NCBI RefSeq assembly: GCF_019956415.1 | Contig: NZ_JAHBDK010000042.1 | Coordinates: forward strand, 62,001 to 126,000 | Source of the DNA: Pseudomonas sp. GL-B-19 | GTDB taxonomy: Bacteria > Pseudomonadota > Gammaproteobacteria > Pseudomonadales > Pseudomonadaceae | DNA: 64,000 bases | Reading direction: 5' to 3' | In this document: positions 43,299 to 52,119 of the stretch, one piece after another | How positions within the stretch are numbered: the stretch's first letter is position 1 | Layout: every line of letters begins with the position of its first letter | Translations under genes and position numbers: made by a program | Notes under the pieces: generated by a model | The model's database searches: none | Seen by the model: only the letters and a program-made list of their open reading frames with translations | Told to the model about the DNA's origin: nothing

Positions 43299-44597
43299 AT
43301 GCCCGAATACGTTAATTGGCTTCGTCACGCTTCGCCTTACATCAATGCCCACCGCGATTGCACCTTTGTCGTCATGCTCCCCGGCGATGGAGTGGAGCAC
43401 CCGAATTTCGGCAATATCGTCCACGACCTGGTGCTGTTGCACAGCCTTGGCGTACGGCTGGTGCTGGTTCACGGTTCCCGTCCGCAAATTGAAACCCGCC
43501 TCGCCGCGCGCGGTCTGACCCCGCATTACCATCACGGCATGCGCATCACCGATGCCGCGACGCTGGAGTGTGTGATCGATGCGGTTGGTCAGCTGCGTAT
43601 CGCCATTGAAGCGCGCCTGTCCATGGATATGGCCTCGTCGCCGATGCAGGGCTCGCGCCTGCGGGTGGCCAGCGGCAATCTGGTCACGGCGCGGCCGATT
43701 GGTGTGCTCGAAGGCGTGGATTATCACCACACCGGCGAAGTACGTCGTGTCGATCGCAAAGGCATCAATCGCCTGTTGGACGAGCGCTCCATCGTGTTGT
43801 TGTCGCCGTTGGGCTACTCGCCGACCGGTGAGATCTTCAATCTCGCCTGCGAAGACGTCGCCACCCGCGCGGCCATCGACCTGGGCGCGGACAAGTTACT
43901 GCTGTTCGGCGCCGACCTGGGCTTGATCGACGAAAACGGTCGTCTGGTGCGTGAATTGCGTCCGCAACAAGTACCGGCGCATTTGCAGCGCTTGGGCAAC
44001 AACTATCAGGCTGAGCTGTTGGATGCGGCGGCTGAAGCGTGCCGGGGCGGCGTGGCGCGCAGCCATATCGTCAGTTATGCCGAAAACGGTGCACTGCTGA
44101 CCGAACTGTTCACCCGCGACGGGGGCGGTACGCTGGTGGCGCAGGAGCAATTTGAAATTGTGCGCGAAGCGGCGATTGAGGATGTCGGCGGTTTGCTGGA
44201 TTTGATCAGCCCGCTGGAAGAACAGGGGATTCTGGTACGTCGCTCCCGTGAAGTGCTGGAACGTGAGATCGAGCAGTTCAGCGTGGTGGAGCGCGAAGGC
44301 ATGATCATCGCCTGTGCGGCGCTGTATCAGATTGCCGATTCGGACGCAGGGGAGCTGGCGTGTCTGGCGGTGAACCCGGAATACCGCCATGGCGGGCGCG
44401 GTGATGAGCTGCTGGAACGCATCGAAACCCGTGCCCGGGCCCAGGGATTGAAAACCCTGTTCGTGCTGACGACCCGTACCGCTCACTGGTTCCGCGAACG
44501 CGGGTTTGTGCCGAGCAGCGTCGAACGCCTGCCGTCGGCGCGGGCTTCTCTGTACAACTATCAGCGTAATTCGAAGATCTTCGAAAAAACCTTATAA
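43299..44597 (+). CDS. argA: Amino-acid N-acetyltransferase (N-acetylglutamate synthase)
   Basis: First enzyme of arginine synthesis. The ATG at 43299 gives 432 residues, the length of the P. aeruginosa enzyme; the open frame upstream to 43269 is not needed. Residues 1-285 form the amino acid kinase-like domain (LVLVHGSRPQIETRLAARGL), which senses arginine but has no kinase activity, and the rest is a GNAT acetyltransferase (CLAVNPEYRHGGRGDELLER). Only argE is nearby in the pathway. Confidence 0.95.
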   Translation: MPEYVNWLRHASPYINAHRDCTFVVMLPGDGVEHPNFGNIVHDLVLLHSLGVRLVLVHGSRPQIETRLAARGLTPHYHHGMRITDAATLECVIDAVGQLRIAIEARLSMDMASSPMQGSRLRVASGNLVTARPIGVLEGVDYHHTGEVRRVDRKGINRLLDERSIVLLSPLGYSPTGEIFNLACEDVATRAAIDLGADKLLLFGADLGLIDENGRLVRELRPQQVPAHLQRLGNNYQAELLDAAAEACRGGVARSHIVSYAENGALLTELFTRDGGGTLVAQEQFEIVREAAIEDVGGLLDLISPLEEQGILVRRSREVLEREIEQFSVVEREGMIIACAALYQIADSDAGELACLAVNPEYRHGGRGDELLERIETRARAQGLKTLFVLTTRTAHWFRERGFVPSSVERLPSARASLYNYQRNSKIFEKTL

Positions 44598-44611
44598 CCG
44601 TGGCGCCCCCT

Positions 44612-44685
44612 TCGCGAGCGGGCTCGCTCCCACAGGAGATCTCCAGTGTATGCAGATCCAGTGTGGGAGCGAGCCTGCTCGCGAT
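44612..44685. repeat. REPIN (GTGGGAGCGAGCC type)
   Basis: CGCGAGCGGGCTCGCTCCCA and its inverse GTGGGAGCGAGCCTGCTCGC enclose about 28 bp between the convergent argA and tauA-like genes. Confidence 0.85.
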
Positions 44686-44709
44686 CGGCTGCGTAGCAGC
44701 CGCCAACAA

Positions 44710-45699
44710 TCACTCAGCGACAAACTTCGCACTGACATACGCCGAATAATCCGGTAGCACCGTTTCAACCTTCCCCTGCTCCTTCAAGAACTTCGCCGTC
44801 TGGCCAATCGCCTTGGCCGTGCCGCCATCCAATAGAGCGGTGGTCTGCTGCGTCTTGGCATCCGGGAACGTAGAACCGGCCAACAACTCCGGTACATCGA
44901 CCGCGTTGGCACCGGTCAGTTTGGCGATTTTCTGCACGGGCACTGAATCGGCGGTCCAGCTGTCTTTATGCGCGGCGTAGTCGGCGAACGAGTCCAGGGT
45001 GACCTTGGCAAATTTGGCCACCACCTCAGGATGTTTTTCGGCGTAATCCTTACGCGCGACCCAGACTTCAAACGTCGGCGCCCCCCACTGACCGACCTGC
45101 GCGGCATCCGTCAACGTCTTGCCTGTCTTGCGAATTTCCCCCAGCGCCGGCGACCAGACAAACGCGCCATCAATATCACCACGCTTCCACGCTGCCGCGA
45201 TCTCCGCCGGCTGCAAATTCACCACTTTGACTTTCGAGGCGTTCAGGCCCCAGTGCTTCAGTGCGCCGAGCAAACTGTAGTGAGAGGTTGAAACGAAGGG
45301 GGTGGCGATGGTCTTGCCGATCAGATCTTGCGGATTGTCGATACCGCTCCCGTTGCGCACCACTAGGGCTTCAGCCGCATTGATCTGGGCTGACACGATG
45401 AACGCGACTATCGGCAGATTGCGCGAGGCGGCCGCGGCCAAAGGACTGGAGCCGAGGTTGCCAATCTGAACATCACCGGAAGCGATGGCGGTCACCACTT
45501 CAGGGCCGCTGTTGAAGCGGCGCCAGTCAATTTTCTGGCCGATGGTTTGCTCATACAGGCCGTCCGCCTGAGGGACTTTGCTGGGGTCGATGCCGGTTTG
45601 ATAACCCACAGTCAGGTTGACCGCTTGAGCGGAATGAGAAAATATCAGGGACACACAAACTGTAACAATTAGGCTGGATAGTTCGCGTCTGGTCGTCAT
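44710..45699 (-). CDS. TauA-like taurine/sulfonate-binding periplasmic protein
   Basis: The ATG at 45699 gives 329 residues with the signal peptide MTTRRELSSLIVTVCVSLIF ending near SAQA. The mature protein begins VNLTVGYQTGIDPSKVPQAD, typical of TauA, and continues with GNLGSSPLAAAASRNLPI and WVARKDYAEKHPEVV. No tauB, tauC or tauD is adjacent, so it would have to share the Ssu or another permease. It is divergent from the first OprD gene and near lsfA-ssu. Confidence 0.88.
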   Translation of the reverse strand: MTTRRELSSLIVTVCVSLIFSHSAQAVNLTVGYQTGIDPSKVPQADGLYEQTIGQKIDWRRFNSGPEVVTAIASGDVQIGNLGSSPLAAAASRNLPIVAFIVSAQINAAEALVVRNGSGIDNPQDLIGKTIATPFVSTSHYSLLGALKHWGLNASKVKVVNLQPAEIAAAWKRGDIDGAFVWSPALGEIRKTGKTLTDAAQVGQWGAPTFEVWVARKDYAEKHPEVVAKFAKVTLDSFADYAAHKDSWTADSVPVQKIAKLTGANAVDVPELLAGSTFPDAKTQQTTALLDGGTAKAIGQTAKFLKEQGKVETVLPDYSAYVSAKFVAE

Positions 45700-46061
45700 G
45701 GCGTCGCCTTTCGGTGGGGGGTTGTTTCCGAATTGCTTCAAACGCTAAACGATCTAAAAAATGTCTAATAAATACCATTTGGTAATTAGCTTATGAGCTG
45801 GGGCCTCTATTCCGGGGCCGCGTGGGGTGCAGCGCTAAATTCCTAAAAGGTATGAGGAACGAATGGGCTCGTTCTTTGCAGATTTGTAACGAGCTCATGA
45901 CCAACATGGACCAAAAAACGGGGGATTAGACCATGGTCGTAGACACACATAGTTACGATTGACTTGTGAGTCACGCTCTGGCGCTAATCGCGCATCTTAG
46001 GATCTTCGGCCATCGAACCGAGGCCAGGAACACAAGAATTAGAAACGAGAGGAGTTAGACA
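45700..46061. promoter_or_regulatory. Divergent promoter region, tauA-like / OprD
   Basis: This 362-bp gap holds no gene that I can support. The part next to the tauA-like gene is AT-rich (about 45750-45795) and contains the perfect dyad TACCATTTGGTA (45773-45784) and an AATAAAT motif shared with the lsfA and ssuE upstream regions. The last 72 bases are the OprD leader starting GCGCATCTTAGGATC at 45990, which is duplicated before the second porin. Confidence 0.5.
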
Positions 46062-47393
46062 ATGAACAAGTCCACCTTGGCCCTGGCCGTGGCCGTAGGG
46101 GTTTTGGCGCAGCAGGCAGGCGCCGCAGGTTTCATCGAAGACAGCAAGGCTTCCGTTAGTTCCCGCACCATGTATTACAACAACGATAACCGTGAAACCG
46201 GCCCCGATCAGAAAGAGAGCGCTGAAGGCCTCAAGTTCGATTACTTGTCTGGTTTCACTCAGGGTACTGTCGGCTTCGGTATCGACGCCCAGGCACTGGT
46301 CGGCATCCATCTGGACGGCGGCAAGGGGCATCACCCGGATAACAACACCTTCTTCCCAAGCGACAGCGATGGTTCGGCTGTGAACGAGTGGAGCCGCGCA
46401 GCGGCCAACGTCAAGGCGCGCATCTCCAAGACCGAAGCCCACCTGGGCGGCGCTATGCAACCGAACATGCCGATTCTGGTAGCGAACGATAGCCGCCTGC
46501 TGCCACAGACCTTTGACGGTGGCACCCTCTCCTCGAAAGAAATCGACAACTTGACCCTCAACGTAGGTCAGTTCGAACACGCGGCGGGTCGTGCCTCTTC
46601 AAACTCCTCCGGCCTGGCCGTGGCGGGCGGTACTGAGGCCAGTAACCAGTTCCGTTACGGCGGTGTTGACTGGAAGGCCACCAAAGACCTCACCCTGCAG
46701 TACTACCACTCGGAACTGAAGGATTACTACAAGCAGGACTTCCTGGGGATGGTTCACGTCTGGACGATCGATGCCAAGCAGTCGTTCAAGTCGGATTTTC
46801 GCTACTTCGACAGCAGCTCTAATGGCAAGAACGGCGACCCCGGTTTCCGCTTCAACAACAACAACGGTTTCGCCAGGACTCCGGGCGAGGTCGACAACAA
46901 GACCTGGAGCGGTATGTTCACCTACACCCTGGGTGGCAACGCATTCCTGCTGGGTCACCAGCGCGTGAGCGATGACGGTGGCTTCGTCTACCTGAACCAG
47001 GCCAACGTGGTTGATAGCAACGGTAATAACCAAGGTGAGGGCGGTGCCAGCTTCTACCTGTTCACCGATTCCATGATCAACGGTTTTGTCCGTGCCGGTG
47101 AAAACACCACCTTTGGCCAGTACTCCTATGATTTCGCGGCGCTGGGTGTGCCGGGCCTGAAAACCTCGATCGCCTACCTGCACGGCGATGACATCAAAGC
47201 AACGAACGGCACGGGCCCTGATGCGTCCGAGTGGGAGCGCGACATGCGGGTCGACTACACCATCCAGCAGGGCGCCCTCAAAGGTTTCGGTGTGACGGTG
47301 CGTAATGGCGTCTATCGCGGCAGTGAAGTCTCCAACAACCCCGATGTTGACCAGACTCGTGTGATCTTCAACTACACCTACAGCTTCTTGTAA
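46062..47393 (+). CDS. OprD family outer-membrane porin (first of tandem pair)
   Basis: A 443-residue 18-stranded-type specific channel. The signal peptide MNKSTLALAVAVGVLAQQ ends near AGA, then GFIEDSKASVSSRTMYYNND starts the mature barrel. It includes QTFDGGTLSSKEIDNLTLN, KDLTLQYYHSELKDYYKQ and the closing aromatic strand VIFNYTYSFL. It has its own terminator. OprD channels take up small organic molecules; the neighbours suggest a sulfonate, sulfate ester or related substrate, which is inference. Confidence 0.92.
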   Translation: MNKSTLALAVAVGVLAQQAGAAGFIEDSKASVSSRTMYYNNDNRETGPDQKESAEGLKFDYLSGFTQGTVGFGIDAQALVGIHLDGGKGHHPDNNTFFPSDSDGSAVNEWSRAAANVKARISKTEAHLGGAMQPNMPILVANDSRLLPQTFDGGTLSSKEIDNLTLNVGQFEHAAGRASSNSSGLAVAGGTEASNQFRYGGVDWKATKDLTLQYYHSELKDYYKQDFLGMVHVWTIDAKQSFKSDFRYFDSSSNGKNGDPGFRFNNNNGFARTPGEVDNKTWSGMFTYTLGGNAFLLGHQRVSDDGGFVYLNQANVVDSNGNNQGEGGASFYLFTDSMINGFVRAGENTTFGQYSYDFAALGVPGLKTSIAYLHGDDIKATNGTGPDASEWERDMRVDYTIQQGALKGFGVTVRNGVYRGSEVSNNPDVDQTRVIFNYTYSFL

Positions 47394-47407
47394 AAAGCCG
47401 TCCAAAG

Positions 47408-47438
47408 AAGCCTCGCCTGCTGGCGAGGCTTTTTTTTG
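47408..47438 (+). terminator. Terminator of first OprD gene
   Basis: AAGCCTCGCC pairs with GGCGAGGCTT around TGCT and is followed by eight or more T. Confidence 0.9.
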
Positions 47439-47800
47439 TTTGCGTATATTCCAATAACTGCTGTTGTGCGTATTTTTTATTCTTTTTGGTTTTTTTCGCA
47501 AGCACCTAAAGTAAGCCCCGTCCGGTACTCATCATGGGGCTCGGCTTTAGCACATTGATTCCCGACAGCAGAGCAGGTCAAGGAATGGGCGTTTTTGCCG
47601 ATACCTCGAATCTGTGCTGCATAGGCATATTCCCAAACGGAATTAAAAAGAAACACAAAATTCTTTTTGGCTTTATTGAACTGTATCCTGCACCACCAAA
47701 ACGACCGGGCTAGACAGCTCGGCAAAAATTGCGCGTCTTAGGATCCAGGGCGCTAGACCCAGGACCAGGACCACAAGCATTAGAAATGAGGAGCGAAACA
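47439..47800 (+). promoter_or_regulatory. Upstream region of second OprD gene
   Basis: These 362 bp contain no supported gene. The part 47640-47690 is AT-rich. GCGCGTCTTAGGATC at 47731-47745 begins a 70-base leader that matches the leader of the first porin (GCGCATCTTAGGATC, 72 bases), including ACCA/GGACCACAAG-like and ATTAGAAA(T/C)GAG blocks before the ATG. Confidence 0.55.
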
Positions 47801-49141
47801 ATGAACAAGTCCACCTTGGCCATGGCTGTGGCCGTTGGGGTTCTGGCGCAGCAAGCAAGCGCCGCCGGTTTCATCGAAGACAGCAAGGCCACCCTGGGGC
47901 TGCGTAACTTCTACATCAACACCGATTACCGTGATGGTACGGGCCCGAACAAAAACGAAGAATGGGGCCAAGGCTTCGATCTGCGTTTCATCTCTGGTTA
48001 TACCCAAGGCCCTGTCGGCTTCGGTATTGATGCAATCGGCCTGTTGGGCGTGAAGCTGGATTCGGGCGGCGGCACCAATGGCGCCACTGCAACCTCCTAC
48101 GGCGGCACTGTTTTCCCAACCAAATCCAACGGCGAAGCGGTTGATGACTTCTCCAGCCTGGGCCTGACTGCCAAAGCCAAGATCTCCCAGACCGAACTGA
48201 AGCTGGGTACCCTGCAACCAAAACTGCCGGTCATCGTGACCAACGACGGTCGACTGCTGCCGCAGACCTGGCAGGGTGGCCAGCTCTCTTCCGGTGACAT
48301 CAAGGACCTGACGCTGATCGGTGGCCAGATCGAAGCCGTTAAGGGGCGTAACTCCAGCAACAACGAGCAGATGTCCATTTCGGGTGCGAACACTCGTGGT
48401 CCCAAATTCCGCGACAGCAACAAGTTCAACTTTGCCGGCGGCGATTACAAAATCACCAAGGACCTGACGGCCCAGTATTACTACGGCAACCTGGAAGAGT
48501 TCTACAAGCAACACTTCCTGGGTCTGGTTCACAACTGGGCAATCGGCCCGGGCGTGTTGAAGTCGGATTTACGTTATTTCAACAGCTCTGATGATGGTGC
48601 CAACGGTCACGACCCGCTGTACTTCAGCACTGGCAACTACAACGCGCCGAGCGGTAAAGGTAAGGTCGACAACAACTTGTACAGCGGCCTGTTCCTGTAC
48701 TCCGTTGCCGGTCATACCTTCGGTGGCGGTTACCAGGTCAGCAACGGTAGTAGCGACTTCCCTTTCCTTAACCAGGGTGACGGAGCGTCGGCTTACATCA
48801 TCACCGACTCGCAAATCCAGAAGTTCGCCCGTGCTGGCGAACACACCTGGCAGGCACGCTACTTGTATGACTTCGCCACGGTCGGCGTACCTGGCCTGAC
48901 GGCAGGTATGGTTTACCTGCACGGTGACGACATCGATACCGTTAACGCCAGCGGTGGAGAGGCGGCCAACGGCGCTTCCGAGTGGGAACGCGATCTGACC
49001 GTTGCTTACGTCCTTCAGCAAGGCCCGCTGAAGAACCTCGGCGTTACCTGGAAAAATGCGACCTGGCGTACAGACCTGCCGAACACTCGCACCCAGGATG
49101 AAAACCGTCTGATCGTCAGCTACTCGATCCCGCTGTTGTAA
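47801..49141 (+). CDS. OprD family outer-membrane porin (second of tandem pair)
   Basis: A 446-residue paralogue of the preceding porin. The first 18 residues MNKSTLAMAVAVGVLAQQ differ by one residue, followed by GFIEDSKATLGLRNFYINTD. Shared landmarks are QTWQGGQLSSGDIKDLTLI, KDLTAQYYYGNLEEFYKQHF and a C-terminal strand ending SYSIPLL. The ATG at 47801 follows GAGGAGCGAAAC; codons upstream in the open frame are leader. Conservation of the leader as well as the gene points to a tandem duplication. Confidence 0.92.
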   Translation: MNKSTLAMAVAVGVLAQQASAAGFIEDSKATLGLRNFYINTDYRDGTGPNKNEEWGQGFDLRFISGYTQGPVGFGIDAIGLLGVKLDSGGGTNGATATSYGGTVFPTKSNGEAVDDFSSLGLTAKAKISQTELKLGTLQPKLPVIVTNDGRLLPQTWQGGQLSSGDIKDLTLIGGQIEAVKGRNSSNNEQMSISGANTRGPKFRDSNKFNFAGGDYKITKDLTAQYYYGNLEEFYKQHFLGLVHNWAIGPGVLKSDLRYFNSSDDGANGHDPLYFSTGNYNAPSGKGKVDNNLYSGLFLYSVAGHTFGGGYQVSNGSSDFPFLNQGDGASAYIITDSQIQKFARAGEHTWQARYLYDFATVGVPGLTAGMVYLHGDDIDTVNASGGEAANGASEWERDLTVAYVLQQGPLKNLGVTWKNATWRTDLPNTRTQDENRLIVSYSIPLL

Positions 49142-49162
49142 TAGCGCTCGTGTAACAGAGAC

Positions 49163-49201
49163 AAAAAAGCCCCGCCCGGCATCACGCCCGGCGGGGCTTT
49201 T
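49163..49201 (+). terminator. Terminator of second OprD gene
   Basis: AAGCCCCGCC and GGCGGGGCTT form a long GC stem with a CCGGGCGTG-type loop and a T-run. Confidence 0.9.
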
Positions 49202-49325
49202 GCGTTTCAAGGCGGGATCACCCCCGTAAACCCGTCTCGAAATTTCCTTCTTTTGCAGCACTCAAGGCCTTCTCGAACCTTGTGGGCGATGTTCGTCTCG
49301 TTGCCCGATCACGTCCAGTGAACAG

Positions 49326-49383
49326 ATCTTTAATATTCATTTATGTTCTAAATAAATCGATATTTATTCTTTTTACTTATTCG
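49326..49383 (+). promoter_or_regulatory. AT-rich upstream region of lsfA
   Basis: About 58 bases of A/T-rich DNA in a GC-rich setting, with the dyad AATAAAT (49351-49357) / ATTTATT (49362-49368) around CGAT. Sulfur-starvation genes in Pseudomonas need CysB, which binds AT-rich sites; this is a reasonable candidate, but I cannot match a defined consensus. Confidence 0.45.
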
Positions 49384-49432
49384 CAAATGCAGGCACAGTC
49401 GAGCTCAACAAGCACTCATCAGGAGCAGCACC

Positions 49433-50071
49433 ATGAGCCTCAGACTGGGCGATATCGCCCCCGACTTTGAACAGGATTCCAGCGCCGGCACCCTTCGTTT
49501 CCACGAGTGGTTGGGCGATAGCTGGGGCGTGCTGTTTTCCCATCCGGCGGACTTCACTCCGGTCTGCACCACCGAACTGGGTTTCACCGCCAGGCTCAAG
49601 GATGAGTTTGCCAGCCGTGGGGTGAAAGCCATTGCCCTGTCGGTTGACCCGGTGGACTCACACAACAAGTGGATCGAGGACATCAACGAAACCCAGAACA
49701 CCCTCGTCAACTTCCCGATTCTCGCCGACGCCGACCGCAAGGTGTCGGACCTTTACGACCTGATCCATCCCAACGCCAATGACACTCTGACCGTGCGTTC
49801 GCTGTTCGTGATCGATCCGAACAAAAAGATTCGACTGACCATCACGTACCCGGCGAGTACCGGCCGCAACTTCCACGAAATTCTGCGGGTGATCGACTCG
49901 CTGCAACTCACCGACCACTACAAAGTGGCCACCCCGGCCAACTGGCAGGACGGTGATGAAGTGGTGATCGTGCCGTCGCTCAAGGATGAGGATGAAATCA
50001 AGCAGCGGTTTCCCAAGGGCTATCGTGCCGTTAAGCCTTATTTGCGTCTGACGCCTCAGCCGAACAGGTAA
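49433..50071 (+). CDS. lsfA: 1-Cys peroxiredoxin LsfA
   Basis: A 212-residue Prx6-type peroxiredoxin. The peroxidatic cysteine is C45 in HPADFTPVCTTELG; the long C-terminal arm with FPKGYRAVKPYLRLTP is the Prx6 dimerisation part, and there is no resolving cysteine motif of 2-Cys enzymes. lsfA is known as a sulfur-starvation-induced protein in P. putida, where it lies before ssuEADCBF, exactly as here. It probably protects the flavin-dependent desulfonation machinery from peroxides. Confidence 0.95.
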   Translation: MSLRLGDIAPDFEQDSSAGTLRFHEWLGDSWGVLFSHPADFTPVCTTELGFTARLKDEFASRGVKAIALSVDPVDSHNKWIEDINETQNTLVNFPILADADRKVSDLYDLIHPNANDTLTVRSLFVIDPNKKIRLTITYPASTGRNFHEILRVIDSLQLTDHYKVATPANWQDGDEVVIVPSLKDEDEIKQRFPKGYRAVKPYLRLTPQPNR

Positions 50072-50097
50072 GCATTTTCAGCGTGGCTTGAATCGCC

Positions 50098-50162
50098 ATC
50101 GCGAGCAGGCTCACTCCCACATTTGGAATGCATTTCCCTGTGGGAGCGAGCCTGCTCGCGAA
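50098..50162. repeat. REPIN (GTGGGAGCGAGCC type)
   Basis: CATCGCGAGCAGGCTCACTC and its inverse GTGGGAGCGAGCCTGCTCGC enclose a short spacer after lsfA. Confidence 0.82.
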
Positions 50163-50213
50163 GACGGCCTGACAGGCGCCGCAGTATTCAGATTCACAAA
50201 GCAGGGGATTTCA

Positions 50214-50236
50214 GGCCGTTTCGACGGCCTTTTTTT
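50214..50236 (+). terminator. lsfA terminator
   Basis: GGCCGT and ACGGCC pair around TTCG and are followed by seven T. It separates lsfA from ssuE transcriptionally. Confidence 0.82.
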
Positions 50237-50330
50237 ATACCTCGAAATCAGTGTTTGTATATATCTGAAAAGAATAACTAAATGAATAAATATGATTTAA
50301 AGATATATAAGTCACCTGTTAAGGTCACTC
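50237..50330 (+). promoter_or_regulatory. AT-rich promoter region of the ssu operon
   Basis: The stretch contains TGTATATATC, GAATAACTAAATGAATAAAT and AGATATATAA, far lower in GC than the genes around it. It shares the AATAAAT motif with the regions before lsfA and the tauA-like gene. It is the probable regulated promoter (CysB or a partner regulator) of ssuEADCBF. The remaining bases to the ssuE start hold the leader. Confidence 0.5.
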
Positions 50331-50387
50331 CCATCACAGCGAGATCGCAAACCGCGAATCGCCAACAACGGTCAAGGAATCATCTGA

Positions 50388-50981
50388 ATGTTGGTCGTCT
50401 CACTCGGTGGCAGTCCCAGCCAACGCTCCCGTTCCGGGGTGTTGCTGGAACGCTCCCAACGCTGGTTACAGGAGCAAGGGGTGGAGGTGGTGAGTTACCA
50501 GGTTCGGGACTTCCCGGCAGAAGACTTGATGCATGCACGCTTTGACAGCCCCAAGGTCATCGACCTGCTACAACAGATTGAAAACGCCGACGGCCTGCTG
50601 ATTGCCACACCGGTTTACAAGGCGTCGTTCTCGGGCGCACTGAAAACCGTGCTGGACCTGCTGCCGGAGCGCGCGCTCAGCCACAAGGTCGTGTTGCCGA
50701 TGGCCACCGGCGGCAGCATCGCCCACATGCTGGCGGTGGATTACGCACTCAAACCGGTGCTGTCGGCGCTCAAAGCTCAGGAAATGCTTCACGGAATTTT
50801 TGCTGTAGACAGCCAGATCGCTTACGGCGAAGGCCGCGCCCAGGCGCAATTGGCGCCGGAGCTGGAGCAACGATTGAACGAGTCGCTGGAACTGTTTTTC
50901 AGCGCCATGGCGAGGCGGCCAAAGCCGCTCGACCCGAATCTGTTGAATGAACGTTTGTTGAGTGCTCGCTGGAGCATTTAA
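50388..50981 (+). CDS. ssuE: NAD(P)H-dependent FMN reductase SsuE
   Basis: Supplies reduced FMN to the SsuD monooxygenase. It has 197 residues with a flavodoxin-like fold: GGSPSQRSRSGVLLER binds the FMN phosphate, and LLIATPVYKASFSGALKTVLD is the family core. Y119 in AVDYALKPVLSALKAQE matches the pi-helix tyrosine of E. coli SsuE. AAGGA precedes the ATG. First gene of the ssu operon. Confidence 0.95.
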   Translation: MLVVSLGGSPSQRSRSGVLLERSQRWLQEQGVEVVSYQVRDFPAEDLMHARFDSPKVIDLLQQIENADGLLIATPVYKASFSGALKTVLDLLPERALSHKVVLPMATGGSIAHMLAVDYALKPVLSALKAQEMLHGIFAVDSQIAYGEGRAQAQLAPELEQRLNESLELFFSAMARRPKPLDPNLLNERLLSARWSI

Positions 50982-51112
50982 AGCTTTTTCATTTTTTAGT
51001 TTGAAAAGTCGCCGAGCGAAGCTCAGGCACTTTTCGAACAAAAAATCACCTTACTCAGCCGCCAACGGCTTAGCAGGTGCAGCCAAAACCTCACTGCAAA
51101 AAGGAGAGCGCT

Positions 51113-52093
51113 ATGCGCACTGTCATTTTGCGTCGTGGTCTGGTCGCTCTGTTTGTTGCGGCTGTGTCCTTCGGCGCCATTACTCAAGCTCAAGCCGAGA
51201 CCTTGCGAATCGGTTATCAAAAGTACGGCACCCTGGTGCTGCTCAAAGCCAAAGGCACGCTGGAAAAACGTCTCGCCGCCCAAGGCGTGGACGTGCAATG
51301 GACTGAATTCCCCGGTGGCCCGCAACTGCTCGAAGGCCTGAACGTCGGCTCCATCGACTTCGGCGTGACCGGCGAAACCCCGCCGGTATTTGCTCAAGCT
51401 GCGGGTGCTGATCTGCTCTACGTCGCCTACGAACCACCGGCGCCACACAGCGAAGCGATCCTGGTGCCGAAGGACTCGCCGATCAAATCGGTGAAGGACC
51501 TCAAGGGCAAGAAAGTCGTGCTCAACAAAGGCTCCAACGTGCACTACCTGTTGGTACGTGCGCTGGAGGACGCCGGCCTCAAATACACCGATATCCAGAC
51601 CGTGTTCCTGCCGCCGGCCGATGCCCGCGCTGCCTTTGAACGTGGCAGCGTCGACGCCTGGGTCATCTGGGACCCGTACCAGGCCGCCGCTGAAAAACAA
51701 CTGCAAGCGCACACCCTGCGCGACGGCCAGGGCATCGTCGACAACCATCAGTTCTACCTCGCAAGCAAACCTTACGCGCAGAAAAATCCTGAGGTGATCA
51801 AGACCCTCGTCGAAGAAGTGCGCGCAGTCGGTGAATGGTCCAAGGCCAATCCCGAAGACGTCACCCAACAGGTTTCGCCACTGCTCGGCTTGCCGGCGGA
51901 CATCACCCTGACCTCGATGAAACGCCAGGGCTTCGGTGCGTTGTTCCTCACCCCTGAAGTGGTCGCCGCGCAACAGAAAATCGCCGACAGCTTCTACGAG
52001 CTCAAGCTGATTCCGAAGCAGCTGAGCATCAAAGACGTGATCTGGACGCCACCGGCAGCCGTTGCCCAAAGCTCAGTAACCAAAGCGCAGTAA
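51113..52093 (+). CDS. ssuA: Aliphatic sulfonate-binding periplasmic protein SsuA
   Basis: The ATG at 51113 after AAAGGAGAG gives 326 residues; the open frame upstream is leader. The signal peptide MRTVILRRGLVALFVAAVSF ends near AQA. The mature protein starts ETLRIGYQKYGTLVLLKAKG and has TEFPGGPQLLEGLNVGSIDF and GETPPVFAQAAGADLLYVAY, typical of SsuA. It delivers alkanesulfonates to the SsuBC importer. Confidence 0.95.
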   Translation: MRTVILRRGLVALFVAAVSFGAITQAQAETLRIGYQKYGTLVLLKAKGTLEKRLAAQGVDVQWTEFPGGPQLLEGLNVGSIDFGVTGETPPVFAQAAGADLLYVAYEPPAPHSEAILVPKDSPIKSVKDLKGKKVVLNKGSNVHYLLVRALEDAGLKYTDIQTVFLPPADARAAFERGSVDAWVIWDPYQAAAEKQLQAHTLRDGQGIVDNHQFYLASKPYAQKNPEVIKTLVEEVRAVGEWSKANPEDVTQQVSPLLGLPADITLTSMKRQGFGALFLTPEVVAAQQKIADSFYELKLIPKQLSIKDVIWTPPAAVAQSSVTKAQ

Positions 52094-52119
52094 TTCGATT
52101 CCCTGAAGGAGACCACTCC

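Noticed and set aside
50282..50545. Plus-strand frame of 87 codons overlapping the start of ssuE
   Set aside because: It lies in the AT-rich promoter and then out of frame inside ssuE; no family features.
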